Shown here: positions 8,775 through 16,849 of the stretch, one piece after another
Numbering within the stretch: position 1 is the first letter of the stretch
How the letters are laid out: every line of letters begins with the position of its first letter
Source of the DNA: Zoogloeaceae bacterium
GTDB taxonomy: Bacteria; Pseudomonadota; Gammaproteobacteria; Burkholderiales; Rhodocyclaceae
Length of the DNA stretch: 64,000 bases
NCBI GenBank assembly: GCA_024235675.1
Contig: JACKLZ010000001.1
Span: forward strand, 806,001-870,000
Direction of reading: 5' to 3'
Made by a program: the position numbers and the translations under genes
Notes under the pieces: generated by a model
What the model saw: only the letters and a program-made list of their open reading frames with translations
Told to the model about the DNA's origin: nothing
Databases searched by the model: none

Positions 8775-9460
8775 GCCTTGCCCCCTTGGGCGAGTCGCTC
8801 GGCGATGGTTTGTGCCACCTTGTCGCGCACATAGCGCGGGCCGACCATGGCCGCATCCATTGCAGGCGTTTGCGCCAATGACTGCGCCGCCAGGCGAACA
8901 AGATGGCCGGCCTCCGGCACCGCCGTCGCGTCGGCGACTGTCAAGCGCGCTTCATTTGGCAACAGCTTTGCCGCATAGCTGCCAAAAGCACTGCCGACAC
9001 CCGCCCACTCGCCACTGTCGGGCAGCGTCACCGCTTCGGGCGGTGAGCACGCGGGCTCGGTGACCGCGATATAGCCGGCCGCGCCGCGCGCATAGGCCGC
9101 AAAATAGGTTTCTCCCATGCGCGCATCGGTGGCGACCAGAACACGCTCGGCGGTCTGTGCCGCCGCAATCACGTCGAGACTGCACACCGGCACGATCCCC
9201 AGACTGGCCGCCAGTGCGAAGCCCTGTGCAACGCTACAGCCCAGACGCAAGCTGGTAAACGCGCCGGGTCCGACGCCCAGCGCAATGGCGTCGAGCGATG
9301 CCATCGACAGCCCGTGTTCGGCCAGCAGATCGAGCACCGAGGGGATGAGCTGGTCCGACGGGGTCGCGCCGCCCTCGACCCACCGCTGGTGGACCTGATG
9401 GTCGATCAGGACGGCGACGCTCACGCGTTCGCAAGAAGATTCAATGCCAAGGAGTTTCAT
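8771..9460 (-). CDS. tsaB: tRNA threonylcarbamoyladenosine biosynthesis protein TsaB
   Basis: A 229-residue TsaB, an ASKHA-fold partner of TsaD. With TsaC, TsaD and TsaE it makes t6A37 in tRNAs that read ANN codons. Typical motifs are LLGIESSCERVSVAVL at the N-terminus and the ALGVGPGAFTSLRLGCSVAQGFA segment near residue 65. Length matches the family. It appears to be the first gene of the minus-strand run tsaB-rimI-udg-lemA-ygcG-TPM, in which each start overlaps the preceding stop by 1-4 nt. The 120-bp gap to the exported-protein gene upstream shows no clear promoter to me. Confidence 0.95.
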   Translation of the reverse strand: MKLLGIESSCERVSVAVLIDHQVHQRWVEGGATPSDQLIPSVLDLLAEHGLSMASLDAIALGVGPGAFTSLRLGCSVAQGFALAASLGIVPVCSLDVIAAAQTAERVLVATDARMGETYFAAYARGAAGYIAVTEPACSPPEAVTLPDSGEWAGVGSAFGSYAAKLLPNEARLTVADATAVPEAGHLVRLAAQSLAQTPAMDAAMVGPRYVRDKVAQTIAERLAQGGKA

Positions 9461-9583
9461 CGAGACCGGATTGTACCCGCGCCACCGGCAGCAGGCAGCA
9501 TCGATCGGCCAGCGTCGGATCGCATGAGATACGAAATACGGGGAAACAGGCGCGTTCGGGACGTCACACGCCCCGCAGCGCGT

Positions 9584-9892
9584 TCAAGGACGCTGGCGCT
9601 GGCGCTGGCCGTAGGCCTTGCGGATGGCTTCGTCGATATCGCGTCGCATTTCAAGACGCTCGGCATCACTCAACTGACGTCGCTCGGGGCGATTGTCATC
9701 GGCGGAAATATGCGCAAACTGACTCACTGAAGCACGAATATCTGCTCGCCAAGCGCGATTCTGATCATTCAGTATTTGACGGGACGAAATGCCGTCATCA
9801 TCACCCTGAGCCATCACGATGCCGCTCATTGCCATTACGGCAACAAACAACAAGCACCGGCAGGAACGGTTCGCGAATGAATGATCAGGCAT
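9584..9892 (-). CDS. Small exported hypothetical protein
   Basis: A protein of about 102 residues with a signal peptide: RSCRCLLFVAVMAMSGIVMA, probable cleavage after VMA, then QGDDD. The mature part, about 75 residues, is charged and mostly helical (DAERLEMRRDIDEAIRKAYGQ) and ends RQRQRP. I do not recognise the family. Three starts are possible: GTG 9920-9922, ATG 9899-9901 and ATG 9890-9892. I prefer the last because it gives a normal signal peptide and leaves an 11-bp-period direct repeat upstream in non-coding DNA. It diverges from ompR and could be a target of that regulator, but this is inference from position. Confidence 0.6.
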   Translation of the reverse strand: MPDHSFANRSCRCLLFVAVMAMSGIVMAQGDDDGISSRQILNDQNRAWRADIRASVSQFAHISADDNRPERRQLSDAERLEMRRDIDEAIRKAYGQRQRQRP

Positions 9893-9897
9893 GGGAG

Positions 9898-9918
9898 ACA
9901 TTGAACGCACATTGAACG
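9898..9918. promoter_or_regulatory. Tandem direct repeat with 11-bp period (candidate OmpR-family site)
   Basis: ACATTGAACG occurs twice, at 9898-9907 and 9909-9918, spaced exactly 11 bp start to start. Tandem half-sites about one helical turn apart are typical of OmpR/PhoB-family regulators. The site lies between the small exported-protein gene and the OmpR-type gene. The perfect palindrome CTATCTAGATAG follows at 9922-9933. Confidence 0.4.
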
Positions 9919-10073
9919 ACACTATCTAGATAGCCGCATTTTATCCAGCCACCAAGCGACTTGTAAGGCAATATTGCGCACAATGTAAGAACTTACGAAC
10001 GGTTACGCTTGTTTCCCCGCCAAGTGGGCCGCCACGCTGGTTTCGAATCGCGGGTGCCGATACGATTCACGCC

Positions 10074-10817
10074 ATGACTACACTCAATGCTTCAAAACAA
10101 CGCTGCCGGGTGTTGGTGGTCGACGATGACGCCCGCCTGCGCGACCTGCTCTCACGATATTTATCCGAACAAGGCTATGCCGTCAAAGCTGTCATCGACA
10201 GCGCCGGCCTCGATCGAGCGCTGCACCGCGAGCACTACGACCTGATCGTACTCGACCTGATGCTGCCGGGCGAAGACGGCCTGTCCATCTGTCGGCGCTT
10301 GCGCTCTGCCGAAAACAACACCCCCATCATCATGCTCACCGCCAAGGGTGACGACGTCGACCGCATTCTCGGCCTCGAGATGGGCGCCGACGACTACCTG
10401 CCCAAACCCTTCAACCCGCGCGAACTGGTTGCCCGCATTCAGGCCGTGATGCGCCGCCAGCCCCAGCAACTGCCGGGCGCCCCGGCGCTGGACGACGAAA
10501 CAGTCAGCTTCGGGTCGGTCGCCATCGACCTGTCGACCCGCACGCTGACCCGCGATGGCGAAGAAATCGCGCTCACCACCGGCGAGTTCTCCCTGCTCAA
10601 GGTGCTGGTACAACACCCCCGCCAGCCGCTGTCTCGCGACAAACTGATGGAGCTGGCGCGCGGCCGCGAATACGGCGTGTTCGACCGCGCCATCGACGTC
10701 CAGATCTCCCGACTGCGAAAACTGGTCGAAGAAGACGCCGGCAAACCGCGCTATATCCAGACCGTTTGGGGCTTCGGCTACGTCTTTGTGCCTGACGGTA
10801 CCAAGTCTGCCAGCTAG
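10074..10817 (+). CDS. ompR: OmpR-type response regulator
   Basis: A 247-residue response regulator. The receiver domain (about 12-125) has the acidic pair in VVDDDARLRD, the phosphoacceptor Asp in IVLDLMLPGEDG and the lysine in LPKPFNPREL. The C-terminal winged helix (about 145-240) contains LTTGEFSLLKVL and RAIDVQISRLRKLVE and ends with the YIQTVWGFGYVFVP signature. It closely resembles OmpR, which controls envelope genes in response to osmolarity and acid. The kinase gene follows and overlaps its end. The initiating ATG at 10074 has only a weak ribosome-binding site. Confidence 0.92.
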   Translation: MTTLNASKQRCRVLVVDDDARLRDLLSRYLSEQGYAVKAVIDSAGLDRALHREHYDLIVLDLMLPGEDGLSICRRLRSAENNTPIIMLTAKGDDVDRILGLEMGADDYLPKPFNPRELVARIQAVMRRQPQQLPGAPALDDETVSFGSVAIDLSTRTLTRDGEEIALTTGEFSLLKVLVQHPRQPLSRDKLMELARGREYGVFDRAIDVQISRLRKLVEEDAGKPRYIQTVWGFGYVFVPDGTKSAS

Positions 10818-12243
10818 GGACGGCACAATTTCCAGCACTCAAAACGGCTCCAGCGAGCCCAAACCGGTCGCGGCAAGCGCCGACGCGCCGGCACGCCCGG
10901 CATCCGGCCAGCGGTTTTTGCCGCGGTCGATGCTCTGGCAAACCTTTGCCTTGCTGGCAGTGATGCTGGTGCTCGCCTTCGCGGCATGGTCGCAGATCGT
11001 CCGCCATTTCGAACAAGCACCGCGGGCGCGCGACCTGGCGCAGATGGTCGTGAGCATCGTCAACCTGACCCGCACCGCCTTGGTCAATGCAGAATCCGCG
11101 CGTCGCCTCGAAATGCTCATCGACCTCACCGCACTGGAGGGCATTCGGGTCTATCCCGCCGAGGACGACGACACACTCACACCCTTGCCGAACACCCGGC
11201 CAATTCGCTTGCTGACCAACGAAATCCGCCGACAACTCGGCCCGGGCACCCGTTTTGCCGGAAGCTGGGAAGGCCTCGAAGGTTTCTGGCTGAGCTTTCG
11301 CCTCGACCCCCAAGATCCGGACGAGTACTGGGTGATGCTGCCGCGTGAGCGAATTCAACGCCCGCGCGCCCTCGAATGGCTTGGCTGGGGCGGCGTGATC
11401 ATGGGCATCGCCCTGCTGGGCGCTTACCTGATCGTGTTCCGCATCGGCCGTCCCCTGCGCCTGATCGCTCAAGCGGCCCGCACGGTCGGTCAAGGCAAGT
11501 ACCCACCGCCGCTGCCGGCCGACGGCCCGGGCGAAATCGCTGAAGTCGTCGTCGCCTTCAACCAGATGTCCGGCGATCTGGCCCGACTCGAGAGCGATCG
11601 CGCGATCATCCTCGCTGGCGTCTCGCACGACCTGCGCACCCCCCTGGCGCGCTTGCGCCTGGGTGTCGAGATGAGCGGTGCGCCAAATGACGATGTGCGC
11701 GCCATGGTCAGCGACATCGAAGAAATGGACCGCGTGATCGGCCAGTTCGTCGACTACGGCCGCAGCGAACCGCAGCCACCCGAAACCGTCAAACTCGCCC
11801 AACTGATTTCCGACATTGCCGAAGCTTACCGTTTGCGCGGCCTGAACATCCGGCTCGACCTGGATGAGACCGCCGCCATCCGTGTACGCCCCATTGCCTT
11901 TCGGCGCGCGCTGCGCAACCTGATCGACAACGCAGAACGCTATGGCGGCAAAACCCAGACCATCACTCTTTCCGCGCATTCGGCAGGCGATCACTGGAAA
12001 ATTTCCGTCACCGACCAGGGTCCAGGCGTGCCGGAATCGGCCTTCGAGACCCTCAAGCGCCCCTTCGTCCGGCTCGACGAAGCACGCAGCAATCCGCAAG
12101 GCGCCGGCCTGGGGCTGGCCATTGTCGAGCGCTTCGCCCGCGCGCACGATGGCCGACTCGATTTATCCAATCACCCCGATGGCGGACTCATCGCCACCCT
12201 CACCCTCCCCGGCACTAACGCACCTGTCATGACTTCGGGCTAG
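10786..12243 (+). CDS. envZ: EnvZ-type sensor histidine kinase
   Basis: An inner-membrane sensor kinase partnered with the OmpR-type regulator. Order: a first membrane segment (MLWQTFALLAVMLVLAFAAW, near residue 50), a periplasmic domain of about 120 residues, a second membrane segment (GVIMGIALLGAYLIVF), HAMP, then HisKA with the phospho-accepting His in VSHDLRTPLARLRLG. The ATPase domain has N-box NLIDNAERYGG, DQGPGVP and GAGLGLAIVERFA. The start is uncertain: the longest frame opens with TTG at 10786 inside ompR; the first ATG is at 10930, just before the first membrane segment, and would give about 437 residues. Either way the genes are translationally close or overlapping. Confidence 0.9.
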   Translation: MCLTVPSLPARDGTISSTQNGSSEPKPVAASADAPARPASGQRFLPRSMLWQTFALLAVMLVLAFAAWSQIVRHFEQAPRARDLAQMVVSIVNLTRTALVNAESARRLEMLIDLTALEGIRVYPAEDDDTLTPLPNTRPIRLLTNEIRRQLGPGTRFAGSWEGLEGFWLSFRLDPQDPDEYWVMLPRERIQRPRALEWLGWGGVIMGIALLGAYLIVFRIGRPLRLIAQAARTVGQGKYPPPLPADGPGEIAEVVVAFNQMSGDLARLESDRAIILAGVSHDLRTPLARLRLGVEMSGAPNDDVRAMVSDIEEMDRVIGQFVDYGRSEPQPPETVKLAQLISDIAEAYRLRGLNIRLDLDETAAIRVRPIAFRRALRNLIDNAERYGGKTQTITLSAHSAGDHWKISVTDQGPGVPESAFETLKRPFVRLDEARSNPQGAGLGLAIVERFARAHDGRLDLSNHPDGGLIATLTLPGTNAPVMTSG

Positions 12244-12275
12244 AATCGAAGTTCGCGCATTCGGGGGTCGAGTTC

Positions 12276-12992
12276 ATGAGCATCGTATTCCGCCAGCTCT
12301 TCGATGAAGACAGCTGCACCTACACCTATCTGTTGGCCGACGCACTCACCGCCGACGCCGTGCTGATCGACACCGTGCGCGAGCATGTGGGCGGCTACCT
12401 GTCACTGCTGCAAGAACAAGGTCTGCAGTTGCGCTGGATACTCGAAACCCATGTCCACGCCGACCACATCACCGGCGCCGCCGCACTCAAGGAGCACACC
12501 GGCGCGCGCACCGTCACCAGCGCAGAAGGCGGAGCGGAATGCGCCGATGTCCGCGCGACCGAAACCACCCTCATCGCCTTTGGCGAAGAGCTGATTCGGG
12601 TCATCCCCACGCCCGGACACACCCCAGGCTGCGTGTCCTACCGCTGGCGCGATCGCGTCTTCACCGGCGACGCCTTGCTGATCGGCGGCTGTGGTCGCAC
12701 CGACTTCCAGGGCGGCGACGCCGGAACGCTGTACGACAGCATTACCCGCCGCTTGTTTACCCTGCCCGCCGAAACCCTGGTCTACCCGGGGCATGACTAC
12801 AAAGGCCAGCGCGTCTCCTGCATCGCCCAGGAACGCGAAACCAATCCGCGCCTCGCCAACACCTCACGCGAAACCTTCCTGGACACCATGGCCAATCTCA
12901 AGCTGCCGCCGCCTCGCCGGATCGACGTCGCCCTGCCGGCCAACGAGGCGTGCGGACGAACCCAGGAACTGATCGACCTTCACGGCGTCTGA
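12276..12992 (+). CDS. Persulfide dioxygenase (ETHE1-like metallo-beta-lactamase fold)
   Basis: A 238-residue metallo-beta-lactamase-fold protein. Metal-binding motifs are ETHVHADH (about residue 58), PTPGHTPGC (about 112), VFTGDALLIGGCGRTDFQGGD (about 128) and VYPGHDYKG (about 168). GCGRTDFQGGD is specific to persulfide dioxygenases, which oxidise glutathione persulfide to sulfite with mononuclear Fe(II). This suggests handling of sulfane sulfur or sulfide detoxification in an aerobic or facultative cell. No rhodanese or sulfide:quinone reductase lies beside it. It starts 32 bp after the sensor kinase stop. Confidence 0.92.
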   Translation: MSIVFRQLFDEDSCTYTYLLADALTADAVLIDTVREHVGGYLSLLQEQGLQLRWILETHVHADHITGAAALKEHTGARTVTSAEGGAECADVRATETTLIAFGEELIRVIPTPGHTPGCVSYRWRDRVFTGDALLIGGCGRTDFQGGDAGTLYDSITRRLFTLPAETLVYPGHDYKGQRVSCIAQERETNPRLANTSRETFLDTMANLKLPPPRRIDVALPANEACGRTQELIDLHGV

Positions 12993-13053
12993 ACACCATC
13001 CAAGGCCCGCGCGTCCAGACGGCGCACGACCGAAACCGATATAATCGCCGCCC

Positions 13054-13665
13054 ATGAAAGTACTTTTTGACCTTCTCCCCGTCCTGCTGTTCTTCGCGGC
13101 CTACAAGATCGCCGGAATGAACGACGTGGCGGCCTCTGAATTGGCCACCGCGCTGCTCGGCGCCGAGATCGGCATCAAGCAAGCCCCCATCCTGCTTGCC
13201 ACAGCCGTCACCATCCTCGCCACCTTCGGTCAGATCGGCTGGGTCTGGCTGCGCCACCGCAAAGTCGACACCATGCTGTGGGTGACGCTGGGTCTGGTCA
13301 CGCTGCTCGGTGGCGCAACGCTGGTCTTCCACGACCCGGTGTTCATCAAATGGAAACCGACCGCAGTGTACTGGCTGTTTGCCATCGCCCTGCTGGTCTC
13401 AGCCATGATGTTCGAAAAAAATCTGATCCGTTCCGTCCTCGAAGCGCAGATGAGCTTGCCAGACCGCATCTGGAGCCGCCTGAATGCCGCCTGGGCCGCC
13501 TTCTTTGCCCTGATGGGGGTACTCAACCTCTATGTCGCATTCAGCTTTTCCGAAGAGGCGTGGGTCAATTTCAAGCTGTTTGGCGGCATGGGTCTCATGC
13601 TGCTGTTTGTCATCGGACAGGGCATGTACCTGTCTCGCTACGTTGAAGAGGAACCCCAACAATGA
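13054..13665 (+). CDS. yciB: Septation protein A / YciB (IspZ-like) membrane protein
   Basis: A 203-residue inner-membrane protein with about five or six hydrophobic segments. The start MKVLFDLLPVLLFFAAYK and the internal FIKWKPTAVYWLFA and WSRLNAAWAAFF segments are hallmarks of the YciB/IspZ family. YciB is linked to cell division and envelope integrity, interacting with elongation and division proteins in E. coli. It begins a tight cluster yciB-yciI-bolA with 4-nt overlaps. Length and motifs make the family call secure. Confidence 0.95.
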   Translation: MKVLFDLLPVLLFFAAYKIAGMNDVAASELATALLGAEIGIKQAPILLATAVTILATFGQIGWVWLRHRKVDTMLWVTLGLVTLLGGATLVFHDPVFIKWKPTAVYWLFAIALLVSAMMFEKNLIRSVLEAQMSLPDRIWSRLNAAWAAFFALMGVLNLYVAFSFSEEAWVNFKLFGGMGLMLLFVIGQGMYLSRYVEEEPQQ

Positions 13666-13964
13666 TGCTCTACGCCCTGATCGGCGAAGACGCCCCGGGC
13701 ACGCTGGACACCCGCATGGCGGTTCGCCCCGGCCATGTCGACCGGCTCAACGCGCTCAAGGACGAAGGCCGCCTGATCCTCGCCGGCCCCTGCCCCGCCA
13801 TCGACTCACCCGACCCGGGTCCGGCCGGCTTCTCAGGCAGCCTGATCGTTGCCGAATTTGCCTCACTGGCCGACGCCGAAGCCTGGATGGCCGCCGATCC
13901 CTATGTGACTGAAGGCGTGTTCGCCCGCACCACGGTCAAGCCCTTCAAGAAGGTTTTGCCGTGA
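13662..13964 (+). CDS. yciI: YciI-like protein
   Basis: A 100-residue YciI family protein with a ferredoxin-like dimeric fold. Family marks are the N-terminal YALIGEDAPGTLDTRMAVRP, HVDRL with a conserved histidine, and the C-terminal ADAEAWMAADPYVTEGVF. Some family members have hydrolase or dehalogenase-like activity, but the role of plain YciI is not settled. Its ATG overlaps the yciB stop, and its stop overlaps the bolA GTG (GTGA), so all three genes are probably translated as a coupled unit. Confidence 0.94.
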   Translation: MMLYALIGEDAPGTLDTRMAVRPGHVDRLNALKDEGRLILAGPCPAIDSPDPGPAGFSGSLIVAEFASLADAEAWMAADPYVTEGVFARTTVKPFKKVLP

Positions 13965-14230
13965 GCAACACCCTGGAACAGATCGAAGCACGCCTCACCG
14001 CAGCACTCGCGCCTGCGTCTTTACATATCGACGACGACTCGGCGCAGCATGCCGGCCACGCCGGCGCCCGTGATGGCGGCGGTCACTACCGTGTCGACAT
14101 CGTCTCAGCCGCGTTCGCCGGAAAAAACACGATGGCTCGCCATCGCCTCATCTACGCGGCACTGGGTGACCTGATGCCGCGCGCCATTCACGCACTGTCC
14201 ATTCGCGCCAGTGCCCCCGAAGAACTCTGA
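13961..14230 (+). CDS. bolA: BolA family protein
   Basis: An 89-residue BolA-family protein with GTG start. Visible family features are the N-terminal IEARLTAALAP helix, the HAGHAGARDGGGHYRVDIVSAAF loop and strand, and the conserved HRLIYAALGDLM segment; the histidines could bind iron-sulfur ligands with a monothiol glutaredoxin. BolA proteins work in stress morphology and iron-sulfur cluster trafficking. It is coupled to yciI and sits just before the peptidyl-prolyl isomerase gene. Confidence 0.93.
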   Translation: MSNTLEQIEARLTAALAPASLHIDDDSAQHAGHAGARDGGGHYRVDIVSAAFAGKNTMARHRLIYAALGDLMPRAIHALSIRASAPEEL

Positions 14231-14255
14231 CCCCCGCCACAAAGGAAATTTCTGC

Positions 14256-15041
14256 ATGAATCTGTTTTCCAAAAAGCTGCTCGTCGTCCTGATTGCCGGC
14301 GCTGCCGCCCAAGTCGCCTTCGCAGCCGGCCCGGTCGCCACCGTCAATGGCTCGGCCATCCCCCAGGGTCACGCTGACGCACTGATCACCGAACAGACCG
14401 CCAAAGGCACGCCGGACAACGAACAACTGCGCGGTGCCGTGCGCGAAGAGCTGGTCCGCCGCGAAATCCTGTTCCAGGCAGCCCAGAAAAGTGGCCTGGA
14501 CAAGACGCCCGAAGTGGCCACTCAGATCGAACTGGCCCGCAAGGCCGTCGTCATCCGCGCCTACCTGCAGGACTTTGTCGCCAAGAACCCGGTGACCGAC
14601 GCCGATGTGCGCAAGGCCTATGACGAAATCAAGGGCCGCCTGGGCGACACCGAATACCACGCACGCCACATCCTGGTTGACGACGAAGCCGAAGCGCTCG
14701 CGATCATCGCCAAGATCAACAAAGGCGAGAAATTCGACGACCTGGCCAAGGCCCACTCGAAAGATCCGGGCTCCAAAGACAAGGGCGGCGATCTGGGCTG
14801 GAACAACCCGGCCACCTTTGTGCCGCAATTCTCGGAGGCCATGGTCAAGCTCGAAAAGGGCAAGATGACGCCCGCCCCGATCAAGACCAACTTCGGTTAC
14901 CACATCATCAAACTGGACGACACCCGCAAGATGTCCGCACCCGAGTTTGACCAGGTCGCACCGCAACTCAAGCAGCGCCTGCAAGCCCAGAGTCTGGAAC
15001 AGCACATCCTGCAACTGCGCACAGCAGCCGACGTCAAGTAA
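14256..15041 (+). CDS. Periplasmic parvulin-type peptidyl-prolyl isomerase
   Basis: A 261-residue protein with a cleavable signal peptide (KKLLVVLIAGAAAQVAFAAG). An N-terminal SurA-like helical chaperone region precedes one parvulin domain (about residues 130-225) with EYHARHILVDDE, DLAKAHSKDPGSKDKGGDLGW and TNFGYHIIKLDD. It should assist folding of secreted or outer-membrane proteins in the periplasm, comparable to PpiC/PrsA-type foldases. I start at ATG 14256, with AAAGGAAA upstream; an in-frame extension to 14211 would overlap bolA and spoil the signal peptide. It is followed by a strong terminator. Confidence 0.94.
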   Translation: MNLFSKKLLVVLIAGAAAQVAFAAGPVATVNGSAIPQGHADALITEQTAKGTPDNEQLRGAVREELVRREILFQAAQKSGLDKTPEVATQIELARKAVVIRAYLQDFVAKNPVTDADVRKAYDEIKGRLGDTEYHARHILVDDEAEALAIIAKINKGEKFDDLAKAHSKDPGSKDKGGDLGWNNPATFVPQFSEAMVKLEKGKMTPAPIKTNFGYHIIKLDDTRKMSAPEFDQVAPQLKQRLQAQSLEQHILQLRTAADVK

Positions 15042-15061
15042 CACTCCGGACGGCTGATCAA

Positions 15062-15091
15062 AAGAGGGAGCGAATACGCTCCCTCTTTTTT
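15062..15091 (+). terminator. Rho-independent terminator
   Basis: AAGAGGGAGCG and CGCTCCCTCTT form an 11-bp stem around the loop AATA, followed by a T run. It ends the yciB-to-isomerase cluster. The A-rich left flank could let it also serve the convergent permease gene, whose stop overlaps the T run. Confidence 0.95.
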
Positions 15092-16748
15092 ATGCGCCTC
15101 GCAAACGCTGCCGCGCGATCTGCCCCGACAAAATAATGACCGGCACCAGGCCCACCGCGACAATCGTCAAGGCGGCGGTCGAGGCTTCGGCGAGTCGTTC
15201 GTCGGAGGCCAGATTGAAGGCCTGGGTGGCCAGCGTATCGAGGTTGAACGGGCGCATCACCAGCGTGGCGGGCAACTCTTTCATCACGTCTACGAACACC
15301 ATCAAACCCGCCGTCAGCAAACTGCCCTTGAGCATGGGCATATGCACCCGCCGCAAACTCGCCCAGGCACCCGAGCCCAGGCTGCGCGCGGCCTCGTCCA
15401 TGGACGGGGTGATCTTGCCCAGCCCCGTATCGACCGCATGCAGCGCTACGCTGAGAAAGCGCGTGAGGTAGGCATACACCAGCGCCACCATGCCACCGGT
15501 GAGCACCAGACCAATGCTGAGTTCAAAATGCATTTTGAACTGCCCGGCCAGCCAGTTATCGAGTTGCGTAACCGGGATCAATACGCCGACCGCAATCACC
15601 GTGCCCGGCACGGCATAGCCCAGCCCCACCACACGGTTCAGACCGCGAGTAAAGGGGCCGCGCGAGAGTCGATTGGCGTAGGCCAGCAGCATGGCCAGCG
15701 CCACGCCGAGCACCGCGGTCACCGAGGCGAGCATGAAACTGTTCCCGGCCAGGGTGAAAAAACGCGGTCCGAAATGCGCATCGCCCTCGGTCACAGCCAT
15801 CTCCAGCAACAAACCGGCCGGCAACAGAAAACCGAACAGCAGCGGCAAAAAGCAGGCGATCGAGGCGATCGCGCCCGCCAACGGCGAAAGTTTCCGCCCG
15901 AGCGGCGGACATTGCTGGCGGGAGGTATCGTTGAAGCGTGCCCGACCACGGCTGATGTGCTCCAGAATCAGCACCAGCACCACAACCGACAACAGCGCCG
16001 CCGACAACTGCGCCGCCGCGGCCCGATCGCCCAGCGAGAACCAGGCGCGATAGATGCCGGTCGTGAAGGTCTGCACGCCGAAGTAGGACACCGTGCCAAA
16101 GTCGGCCAGGGTTTCCATCAGCGCCAGTGCGGTGCCGGCGACAATGGCCGGGCGCGCCATGGGCAAGGACACCCGGAAGAAGCACGCCCATGGCCCGAGG
16201 CCAAGCGAGCGCCCGGCTTCCATGGCGCCGGTGGCGCGCTCCAGAAATGCGGTGCGCGCCAGCATGTAAACATAGGGATAGAACACGAAGGCGAACATGC
16301 CGACTGCGCCGCCGACCGTTCGAACGTCGGGAAACCAGTAGTCGCCGTACTGCCAGCCAAACCACTCGCGCAACAGACTCTGCAGTGGACCGACAAACTG
16401 CAGAAAATCGGTGTACACATAGGCCATCACATAGGCCGGTACCGCCAACGGCAAAATCAGCGCCCACTCGAAAAACCGCCGTCCGGGGAAATCATGCATC
16501 ACCGTCAGCCAGGCGGTGGTCACCCCAATGCTGGACACGCCGAGCCCCACACCAACGCACAGAATGACGGTGTTGAGCATGTAGTCGGGCAACACCGTCG
16601 AGGCCAGATGCGCCCATGTGTCGAGTGTGCTGAAATCGGTCAGACTCGCAAAAACCGCCAGGATCGGCACGGCGGCCAGCGCGGCAATACCCAAAGCGGT
16701 AAGCGTCAGCCAGGGGTACTGGCCAAGCAGAGTCAGACGACGGCGCAT
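15090..16748 (-). CDS. Iron(III)-type ABC transporter permease (FbpB/SfuB-like)
   Basis: A 552-residue double-length permease with about 12 membrane segments and two binding-protein-dependent transport domains. EAGRSLGLGPWACFFRVSLPMARPAI in the first half and EAARSLGSGAWASLRRVHMPMLKGSL in the second are the EAA loops that contact the ATPase. This fused layout is typical of FbpB/SfuB-type ferric iron permeases. The matching ATPase gene is divergent, 101 bp away. No periplasmic binding-protein gene is adjacent, so the substrate is inferred from family likeness and may instead be another oxyanion or cation. Confidence 0.9.
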   Translation of the reverse strand: MRRRLTLLGQYPWLTLTALGIAALAAVPILAVFASLTDFSTLDTWAHLASTVLPDYMLNTVILCVGVGLGVSSIGVTTAWLTVMHDFPGRRFFEWALILPLAVPAYVMAYVYTDFLQFVGPLQSLLREWFGWQYGDYWFPDVRTVGGAVGMFAFVFYPYVYMLARTAFLERATGAMEAGRSLGLGPWACFFRVSLPMARPAIVAGTALALMETLADFGTVSYFGVQTFTTGIYRAWFSLGDRAAAAQLSAALLSVVVLVLILEHISRGRARFNDTSRQQCPPLGRKLSPLAGAIASIACFLPLLFGFLLPAGLLLEMAVTEGDAHFGPRFFTLAGNSFMLASVTAVLGVALAMLLAYANRLSRGPFTRGLNRVVGLGYAVPGTVIAVGVLIPVTQLDNWLAGQFKMHFELSIGLVLTGGMVALVYAYLTRFLSVALHAVDTGLGKITPSMDEAARSLGSGAWASLRRVHMPMLKGSLLTAGLMVFVDVMKELPATLVMRPFNLDTLATQAFNLASDERLAEASTAALTIVAVGLVPVIILSGQIARQRLRGA

Positions 16749-16849
16749 CCTGTTCCCGAAAAAAGCCCGACGGCCAACGCGCCTCGGGCAGGAACGAAAT
16801 TATAATGGATCGCATTCACTCCTTCCGCCAAGCCATCGAACTTTCTGCC

